5,429 bases of DNA, taken from assembly GCA_030839105.1 (NCBI GenBank), contig JAUZEI010000249.1, positions 1 to 5,429 of the forward strand. Reading direction: 5' to 3'. Source of the stretch: Actinomycetota bacterium (lineage in GTDB: Bacteria > Actinomycetota > Acidimicrobiia > IMCC26256 > PALSA-610). How positions within the stretch are numbered: position 1 is the stretch's first letter; the number at the start of each line of letters is the position of its first letter. The notes below the pieces were generated by a model. The model had not been told where the DNA came from. It worked only from the letters and a program-made list of their open reading frames with translations, and did not search any database. Positions 1 to 4,634 of the stretch are shown here, one piece after another. The translations under genes were made by a program, and so were the position numbers.

Positions 1-753
1 CTGGCGGTCGTACTGGGCACATGGCAGCTGTTCCTCATCGCCTTCCACATTGACCACTTCGTGGGCAAGACCCCGCTCGACGTATGGCGTTTCCTCACCG
101 CGAGTTCCACTGCGGCCGCGCCCCAGAGCCTGCCGACCCGTGGGAACCTGTACCCGGCGTCGCTCACCACGTTGAAGGACGCGTTCGTCGGTCTCGCGGC
201 CGGGACGATCGCCGCGCTCGCGTGTTCGATCGTGTTCAACCTGCGCCGATCGGTCGAACAGACGGTCATGCCGATCGCGATGGTGTTGCGCTCGGTGCCG
301 CTCGTCGCGATGACACCGCTCATCACGCTCGTCTTCGGCCGCGGATTGATGGGCGTGACGGTCATCGCCGGCATCGTCACCTTCTTTCCGACGCTCGTGA
401 ACGTGACGCTCGCGTTGCGGGCCACTCCCCAGGCGTCGATCGACCTTTTCCGTGCGTACGGCGCCGGTCCGGTGAAGACCCTCCGGAAAGTGCAACTCCC
501 GAACGCGCTGCCGGCGATCTTCGCGTCGCTGCGCATCGCGGCACCCCTCGCACTCATCGGTGCGCTGCTCGCGGAATGGCTCGCGACGGGGCACGGGCTC
601 GGGTACCTCATGCTGCAGTCGTCGTCGTTGTCGAACTACAACATGCTCTGGTCGACCGCCGCGCTTGTCACCGCCTACTCGATGATCCTCTACGCGTCGA
701 TCAGCGGTATCGAGAAGCTGGTGCTGGCGCGCTTCGGCGATGCTCCCGCCTGA
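1..753 (+). CDS. ABC transporter permease, NitT/TauT/SsuC type (5' partial)
   Basis: Membrane subunit of an ABC importer, expected to form the inner-membrane channel with an ATPase and a periplasmic or lipid-anchored binding protein that are not in this window. The frame is open from base 1, so the start lies upstream; 250 residues are visible and probably only a short N-terminal piece is missing. Visible residues begin with a hydrophobic segment followed by the family-typical VGKTPLDVWRFL. Several more membrane segments follow (roughly residues 58-78, 90-112, 115-135, 178-195 and 218-235). The ATPase-docking EAA loop is seen at about residues 149-168, with AYGAGP and then VQLPNALP. This fold serves nitrate, taurine, sulfonate, thiamine-precursor and riboflavin importers, so the sequence alone does not give the substrate. 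The nearby oxygenase/deaminase cluster makes an organic nitrogen compound a reasonable guess. A small SnoaL-like gene follows directly on the same strand and is probably co-transcribed. Confidence 0.9.
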   Translation: MAVVLGTWQLFLIAFHIDHFVGKTPLDVWRFLTASSTAAAPQSLPTRGNLYPASLTTLKDAFVGLAAGTIAALACSIVFNLRRSVEQTVMPIAMVLRSVPLVAMTPLITLVFGRGLMGVTVIAGIVTFFPTLVNVTLALRATPQASIDLFRAYGAGPVKTLRKVQLPNALPAIFASLRIAAPLALIGALLAEWLATGHGLGYLMLQSSSLSNYNMLWSTAALVTAYSMILYASISGIEKLVLARFGDAPA

Positions 754-769
754 GCCGCTGCCCGATGCG

Positions 770-1171
770 ATGACCCAACCTCACGACCATCCCGACATCG
801 CCGTCGTGCGGAGCATCTACGCGGCCATGACGGCTCGTGACTTCGCGGCACTGTTCTCGTACCTCGCCGCCGACGTCGTGATCACGCAGGACCCCGCGCT
901 GCCGTGGGGAGGGCGCCACGTCGGTCATGACGGGTTCGCCACGTTCGGACTGACGCTGAGCGAGAACATCGACTCCGCCGTCGAGATCGAGGCGATCTTC
1001 GTCGCGGACGGCGACGTCTTCCAGTTCGGCCGCACCCGGGGCACCGTCCGCGCGAACGGCGCGTCGTTCGACATCCCCGAGGTGCACCGCTGGACGCTCC
1101 GGGACGGCAAAGCCGTGACCGGCCATTTCGCCATCGACACCGAAGCCATGCTCGCGGCGTTGTCCCGCTGA
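770..1171 (+). CDS. SnoaL/NTF2-like small protein
   Basis: Small alpha+beta cone-fold protein of 133 residues, the usual size of a single SnoaL-like (NTF2 superfamily) domain. The family pattern is visible: an N-terminal helix with IAVVRSIYAAMTARDF (residues 10-25), then LAADVVI, then GGRHVGHDGFATF (47-59) and beta strands ending in VHRWTLRDGKAVTGHF (105-120). Members act as isomerases, cyclases, hydratases or simple ligand-binding partners; which applies here cannot be read from the sequence. I prefer ATG 770 because it sits just ahead of the conserved first helix and leaves a 16-base gap after the permease stop. An in-frame ATG at 740 would give 143 residues and overlap the permease by 14 bases. 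Neither start has a clear Shine-Dalgarno, so translation may be coupled to the permease. The gene ends convergently against the oxygenase operon. Confidence 0.8.
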   Translation: MTQPHDHPDIAVVRSIYAAMTARDFAALFSYLAADVVITQDPALPWGGRHVGHDGFATFGLTLSENIDSAVEIEAIFVADGDVFQFGRTRGTVRANGASFDIPEVHRWTLRDGKAVTGHFAIDTEAMLAALSR

Positions 1172-1304
1172 GCGGCGGGGGTCGTGGAGCGCTCTCCCAA
1201 CCGTTGTTGTGGCGAGCGCGCCGACCGATCGTCCGGCGGCTCGGCGGTCGCACCCGCCCGGAGCAGAGCGACCCTGAGGGATCGTGCCTTCGAACGGGGG
1301 ACGA

Positions 1305-2078
1305 CTAACGACGGGCGTTCTTCACGAAGTCCGCGAGGCCGTGCTTCCGGGAGGGACGGTTGCCGCCGTACCAGCCGCCGCGGATGTGGCGCCGGATGCC
1401 GCCCTCGCCGTCGTCGGTCGCGCGTGCCGCGCTGTGCCAGAGGTCGGAGTGGTGCAACAAGACGTCGCCGCGGTCGCAGTACACACCGACCTCGCCCGGC
1501 ACCTTCTCGAAGCCGAGCGGCATGCCTTCGGTACCGCCGAGATGTGAGCGCGGCACGACGCGCAGGAAACCGTTCCGGGGCGAGGTGGCGTCGAGATGGA
1601 TCGTGAACGCGACCGACGGCCACCAGTCGAGACTCGGCCCCGACTGCGCGTCGGAGTGCCAACCGATGCGCGAGTAGCCGGAGCCTTCGCCCGGCCGCGC
1701 GTCCTGGTAGACCACGCCGAACCGATCCTCCTCCAGCAGCCACGCGTCGGGACCGATGAGTCGTCGCACCGCGTCGACCACATCCGGATGCATGACCGCG
1801 GCGCGCGCCCGCTGCGAGACCGGTGTGATCTCGCACACGTAGTGGGCCAACGGCTCGCCGTCGATGATCGCGTCGGGATCGTCGAGGATGACCGTGCCGC
1901 ATCCCTCCGGCAGTTCTCCCGCAACCAGTCGACGTTGCAGCTCCTCGAGCTCGAGTTGCAACGCGTCGAGCTCACGCTCCGAGTACAGCCCCCGGATGAT
2001 CGTGAAGCCCTGTTCGGTGAACGACGCGCAGGCCGCGTCCAGCGTGTCGGCGTCGTAGGCAACGGCGGTCGTGGTCAT
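1305..2078 (-). CDS. Phytanoyl-CoA dioxygenase (PhyH) family Fe(II)/2-oxoglutarate oxygenase
   Basis: Predicted cytosolic non-haem iron oxygenase of 257 residues that couples 2-oxoglutarate decarboxylation to hydroxylation or oxidative dealkylation of an unknown substrate. The PhyH pattern is clear: FTEQGFTIIRGLYSERELD (residues 20-38), an iron-binding HxD at H141/D143 in GWHSDAQ, the following FTIHLD strand (158-163), and RVVPRSHLG (173-181). GDVLLHH is followed by a distal histidine, probably H215 in LWHSAARAT, and arginines at 229-233 that could bind the 2OG carboxylate. The facial triad looks intact, so an active enzyme is expected. The start at 2078 is favoured because a GGAGAAG Shine-Dalgarno lies at 2092-2086, and because its ATG overlaps the upstream oxygenase stop as ATGA, indicating translational coupling. 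An in-frame extension upstream to 2207 is only a shadow of the neighbour. The substrate is unknown; PhyH relatives act on lipids, ectoine, phosphonates and many small molecules. Confidence 0.92.
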   Translation of the reverse strand: MTTTAVAYDADTLDAACASFTEQGFTIIRGLYSERELDALQLELEELQRRLVAGELPEGCGTVILDDPDAIIDGEPLAHYVCEITPVSQRARAAVMHPDVVDAVRRLIGPDAWLLEEDRFGVVYQDARPGEGSGYSRIGWHSDAQSGPSLDWWPSVAFTIHLDATSPRNGFLRVVPRSHLGGTEGMPLGFEKVPGEVGVYCDRGDVLLHHSDLWHSAARATDDGEGGIRRHIRGGWYGGNRPSRKHGLADFVKNARR

Positions 2079-3097
2079 ACGACGGCTTCTCCGAGGTCGG
2101 GGCGGCGCCGGGCACGGCTGCCGAGGATCTTTTCCCGCAACCAGACGCCCGCGGCCACGGGTTCGTACTGCGCGGGACGGTCGGGACTCGTGCAGGTCGG
2201 GATGCACTCGACCACGAGGTCGGGCGGGCAGTCGAGGAAACGGGCGATCGACCGCCGCCGCACGGGACCCGACCGGTCGGCGGGCGGCGGCACCACGCGG
2301 TGCAGCGTCGACGTCCAGCGGTCGTTGGTCCAGCGTTCGAGCATGTCACCGAGGTTGCAGACGAACGTCCCGCGCGGCACCGCGACATCGTGCCACTCGC
2401 CGGCGCGGAAGACCTGCAGTCCCGGCACGTCGTCGGCCAGCAGGATCGTCAGCACGCCGTAGTCGGTGTGCGCACCCATGCGGGCCTGGCCCGGTTCGGG
2501 TGGGGGCGCGCCGGGCGCACGCTCGTAGTTGATCGCCCGCGCCGTGATGACGGCGCGCTCGAGTTGCTCCGTGAACCACGTGTCGGGCAGGCCGAGCGCG
2601 AGCGCCATCGCGCGCAGTAGCTCGTCGGCGACGGCGCGCACTGCGAGCTCGTACTCCAGCCAGGTCGCACGCAGACCGGCAGGCTCGTCGGGCCAGAGGT
2701 TCGGCGCATGGAACGCCCGGACCCGGTCGTACTCCGGTCCGGTCGCGTCCTCCCGCCCGACGTTGAACGCCTCGAACAGGTCGGGCGGCGTCTCCTCGCC
2801 CCGGCTGTAGGCGAGCCCCTCCTTGCCGAGCTCGCTGTACCCCCGATTGGCCGTCTCGTCGGCGACGACCCAGCGGCGCTTGTCCGCGAGGGGCAGATCG
2901 AAGAAGCCGGCGAAGCCGTCGAGCGCGGCGTCGCAGAGTGAGGTCGGTACGCCGTGTCCGGACACGAGGAGGAAGCCCGAGTCACGGCACGCGGCGTCGA
3001 TCGCGGCCGCGGTCGAGGCGCGATCCGCAGCTCCACCGAGCCGGAACGGCTCGAGGTCGACCGGATGGACGGGAAGCGTGGCGCGCACCTCTTGCAT
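2075..3097 (-). CDS. Isopenicillin N synthase-family Fe(II)/2-oxoglutarate oxygenase
   Basis: 340-residue soluble oxygenase of the IPNS/DIOX superfamily. The N-terminal DIOX_N domain (about residues 12-115) opens with VDLEPF and carries the hallmark CRDSGFLLVSGHGVP (37-51) and FFDLPLADKRRW (65-76). The catalytic double-stranded beta helix (about 185-290) has the iron ligands H210 and D212 in GAHTDYGVLTIL, the distal H266 in TSTLHRVV, and the RxS 2OG-binding motif R281/S283 in RRSIARF. All key residues are present. Known relatives include fungal thymine 7-hydroxylase, which oxidises a nucleobase. That fits the deaminase next door, but assigning that substrate would be inference. ATG 3097 is chosen because DIOX_N starts right after it; the open frame continues upstream to 3265 without family similarity. 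No Shine-Dalgarno is visible, so a leaderless transcript is possible. It is the first gene of a two-gene operon, divergent from the deaminase and coupled by ATGA to the PhyH-type gene. Confidence 0.92.
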   Translation of the reverse strand: MQEVRATLPVHPVDLEPFRLGGAADRASTAAAIDAACRDSGFLLVSGHGVPTSLCDAALDGFAGFFDLPLADKRRWVVADETANRGYSELGKEGLAYSRGEETPPDLFEAFNVGREDATGPEYDRVRAFHAPNLWPDEPAGLRATWLEYELAVRAVADELLRAMALALGLPDTWFTEQLERAVITARAINYERAPGAPPPEPGQARMGAHTDYGVLTILLADDVPGLQVFRAGEWHDVAVPRGTFVCNLGDMLERWTNDRWTSTLHRVVPPPADRSGPVRRRSIARFLDCPPDLVVECIPTCTSPDRPAQYEPVAAGVWLREKILGSRARRRPDLGEAVV

Positions 3098-3100
3098 CGT

Positions 3101-3113
3101 CAACAATCTGTTG
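3101..3113. promoter_or_regulatory. Candidate operator: CAACA-ATC-TGTTG inverted repeat
   Basis: Perfect 5-base arms around a 3-base centre, located three bases upstream of the oxygenase ATG and overlapping the TTGAAA element on the other strand. A further half-site-like TGTTG lies at 3122-3126, about one helical turn away (AATCTGTTG versus AATCAGCTGTTG). This symmetry in a divergent promoter region is typical of a binding site for a dimeric regulator that could control both operons. No regulator gene is in the window, so the identity of the binding protein is unknown. A 13-base palindrome can also occur by chance. Confidence 0.4.
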
Positions 3114-3134
3114 AAATCAGCTGTTGCCGTCGTA

Positions 3135-3148
3135 TCACAGGAGTGTGA
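3135..3148 (+). promoter_or_regulatory. Shine-Dalgarno (AGGAG, 3139-3143) in a TCACA-GGAG-TGTGA inverted repeat
   Basis: AGGAG lies 8 bases before ATG 3152, an ideal spacing, and is the best ribosome site near the deaminase operon start. It is embedded in a perfect 5-base inverted repeat, so the RNA could form a 5-base-pair stem presenting GGAG as a tetraloop. The same stretch (CAGGAG, 3138-3143) is also exactly complementary to CTCCTG at 3196-3201, which would instead hide it. The ribosome site is directly visible; the structural switch is inference. Confidence 0.5.
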
Positions 3149-3151
3149 ACG

Positions 3152-3205
3152 ATGCCCCTGCAACTTGACCTTCCGACCACGGATCGGCGACGGTCCTCCT
3201 GGTGA
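3152..3205 (+). CDS. Putative 17-residue leader peptide ahead of the deaminase
   Basis: Short ORF reading MPLQLDLPTTDRRRSSW and ending in TGA at 3203-3205. Support comes from a strong AGGAG ribosome site 8 bases before its ATG and from its stop overlapping the deaminase GTG as GTGA, the classic geometry of translational coupling. The deaminase start has no ribosome site of its own; the bases before it are CCTCCT, the opposite of one. Ribosomes ending the leader could re-initiate on the GTG. The peptide has three consecutive arginines (CGG CGA CGG) and no recognisable domain or signal peptide, so its role, if any, is probably the act of translation. It could be a chance ORF that happens to follow a good ribosome site. 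Confidence 0.42.
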   Translation: MPLQLDLPTTDRRRSSW

Positions 3206-4629
3206 CTGACGCATCGGTGACGGGCAGCACAACTCGGGCTGGTGTCGGGTCGACGTCGGCGGCACCCGCCGACCTGCTCGTGCGGGGCGCGCTCCTCGTG
3301 GCGACGGTCGACGACGAACGCCGTGAGATCGACGGCGGCTGGGTCGCGATCACCGACGGACTCGTGAGCGCGGTCGGCGGTTCGACCGATCCCGAACCGG
3401 CCGCGGCGCGGGTGCTCGACGCGACCGGTTGTCTCGTCACGCCCGGGCTCATCAACACGCACCACCACATCTACCAAAATCTCACCCGCAGCTACCGGCC
3501 CGCGGTCAACGGCACGCTGTTCCAATGGCTGACGACGCTGTACCCGCGCTGGGCGCTGCTCGACGAGGAAGCGGCGTACGTGTCGGCGTGGGTCGGGGTG
3601 GCCGAGCTCGCACTCGGCGGCTGCACGACAACGACCGATCATCTCTACGTGCATCCGCGCGGCGCCGGCGATCTCATCTCGGCGGAGATCCGAGGCGCGC
3701 AGGAGGTCGGCGTCCGGTTCCATCCCACGCGCGGCTCGATGAGCCTGTCGCAGAAGGACGGTGGCCTGCCGCCCGACTCGGTCGTGCAGGACGACGACGA
3801 GATCCTTGCGGACAGCGAACGGCTCGTCGCGCTGCACCACGACCGCGCGTGGGGTGCGATGGTCCGCATCGCGCTCGCGCCCTGTTCGCCGTTCTCGGTG
3901 ACACCGGACCTGATGCGCGCCACCGCCGAGCTGGCCGAGCGCCTCGACGTGCGCCTCCACACGCACCTCGCCGAAGACCCGGATGAGGACACGTTCGCCG
4001 AGGAGACGTTCGGGCGCCGGACGATCGAACAGTTCGAGGAGGTCGGGTGGGGCAGTGACCGGGCGTGGGTCGCACACTGCATCTATCCGAACGACGACGA
4101 GATCAAGCGATTGGGGTCGTGGGGGACGGGCGTGGCGCACTGCCCGAGCTCCAACATGCTCATCGGTGGCGGCGGGATCGCTCCGGTCTCCGATCTGCGA
4201 GCCGCGGGCGTACCGGTCGGACTCGGGTGCGACGGTTCGGCATCGACCGACTCCGCGTCGCTCTGGATGGAAGCGCGCAACGCGCTGCTGCTCGGCCGGC
4301 TCCGCAAGGGACCGACCGCGATGGGTGCGCGCGAAGCGCTGGAGATCGCCACGCGCGGTTCGGCGGGATGTCTCGGGCGGGAGGGAGAGCTCGGCCGGCT
4401 CTCGGCCGGCGCGGTGGGTGATCTGGTGTGCTGGCCCCTGGAAGGTGTTCAGTTCGCGGGCGCGTTGACCGACCCGGTCGAAGCGTGGCTGCGGTGTGGC
4501 CCCGTGGCGGCGCGCCACACTGTCGTGGACGGGAAGCTCGTCGTCGAGGACGGAGCGATCGTCGCGCCGGGCGAGGATGAGATGTTGCGCCGCCACCGCG
4601 CGATCAGCGCTCGGATTCAGGGAGTGTGA
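3202..4629 (+). CDS. 8-oxoguanine deaminase-family amidohydrolase
   Basis: 475-residue cytosolic metal-dependent aminohydrolase of the AtzB/TrzN/8-oxoguanine deaminase branch of the amidohydrolase superfamily. Characterised 8-oxoguanine deaminases convert 8-oxoguanine to urate plus ammonia. Visible landmarks are the HxH metal motif at H87/H89 in NTHHHIYQNLTR, CTTTTDHLY (141-149), FHPTRGSMSLSQ (173-184), QDDDEILADSERL, and APCSPFSVTPDLM (226-238). HTHLAE follows with H255/E258, then H292 in VAHC, HCPSSNM (313-319) and D344 in GLGCDGSAS. A composite-domain beta sandwich forms both ends. The C-terminal ALTDPVEAWLRCGPVAARHTV is also family-typical. The active site looks complete. The start is uncertain: GTG 3202 overlaps the leader ORF stop, GTG 3217 is an alternative, and the first 23 residues are a Ser/Thr/Ala/Gly-rich extension before the conserved ADLLVRGALLVAT. 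A hydroxy-s-triazine or other aminated heterocycle is the main alternative substrate. Confidence 0.9.
   Translation: MTDASVTGSTTRAGVGSTSAAPADLLVRGALLVATVDDERREIDGGWVAITDGLVSAVGGSTDPEPAAARVLDATGCLVTPGLINTHHHIYQNLTRSYRPAVNGTLFQWLTTLYPRWALLDEEAAYVSAWVGVAELALGGCTTTTDHLYVHPRGAGDLISAEIRGAQEVGVRFHPTRGSMSLSQKDGGLPPDSVVQDDDEILADSERLVALHHDRAWGAMVRIALAPCSPFSVTPDLMRATAELAERLDVRLHTHLAEDPDEDTFAEETFGRRTIEQFEEVGWGSDRAWVAHCIYPNDDEIKRLGSWGTGVAHCPSSNMLIGGGGIAPVSDLRAAGVPVGLGCDGSASTDSASLWMEARNALLLGRLRKGPTAMGAREALEIATRGSAGCLGREGELGRLSAGAVGDLVCWPLEGVQFAGALTDPVEAWLRCGPVAARHTVVDGKLVVEDGAIVAPGEDEMLRRHRAISARIQGV
4619..4624 (+). promoter_or_regulatory. Shine-Dalgarno AGGGAG for the downstream metallohydrolase
   Basis: AGGGAG at the very end of the deaminase coding region lies 10 bases before ATG 4635 and supports that start. 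The gene therefore has its own ribosome site in addition to close operon spacing. Confidence 0.6.
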
Positions 4630-4634
4630 CGAAC

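Larger units (their letters stand above)
3098..3151. promoter_or_regulatory. Divergent control region between oxygenase and deaminase operons
   Basis: Both operons must be started from this short, locally AT-richer stretch, because the oxygenase ATG is at 3097 (minus strand) and the first + strand start with a ribosome site is at 3152. It holds an inverted repeat (3101-3113) and a second TGTTG copy at 3122-3126. A weak + strand pair, TTGAAA (3111-3116) and TATCAC (3133-3138) with a 16-base spacer, could be a -35/-10. However, transcription from it would begin near 3145 and cut off the ribosome site at 3139-3143, so I do not call a promoter with confidence. No convincing minus-strand promoter pair is seen. 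Confidence 0.5.

Noticed and set aside
1172..1304. Possible bidirectional terminator in the convergent gap
   Set aside because: Only a short GAGCGCTC palindrome (1187-1194), a 6-base CGACCG/CGGTCG pair with a 17-base loop (1222-1250) and a 3-base CCC/GGG stem are present, with no T-run on either strand. Nothing supports a terminator call.
925..1902. 325-residue open frame on the minus strand, and other long frames over 1184-2532
   Set aside because: Arg-rich, low-complexity translations overlapping the PhyH and SnoaL-like genes in other frames; no ribosome site or family motif.
1947..1973. 8-base perfect inverted repeat GAGCTCGA/TCGAGCTC with an internal GTTGCAAC palindrome
   Set aside because: It lies inside the PhyH-type gene and encodes a Leu/Glu-rich helix (LDALQLELEELQ); repeated Leu and Glu codons explain the symmetry.
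3111..3138. TTGAAA...TATCAC as the + strand promoter
   Set aside because: The -10 lacks its final T, and the predicted start near 3145 would remove the ribosome site at 3139-3143, so it conflicts with the better-supported leader ORF. Mentioned only as a weak candidate.
3098..3265. Upstream extension of the IPNS-type oxygenase to 3265
   Set aside because: The extra 56 residues carry no family similarity and would cross the whole divergent control region and the start of the deaminase; DIOX_N begins right after ATG 3097.
3100..4596. 498-residue open frame on the minus strand opposite the deaminase
   Set aside because: It is the antisense shadow of a high-GC gene: Arg/His/Asp-rich with no domain, while the opposite frame has a complete amidohydrolase.
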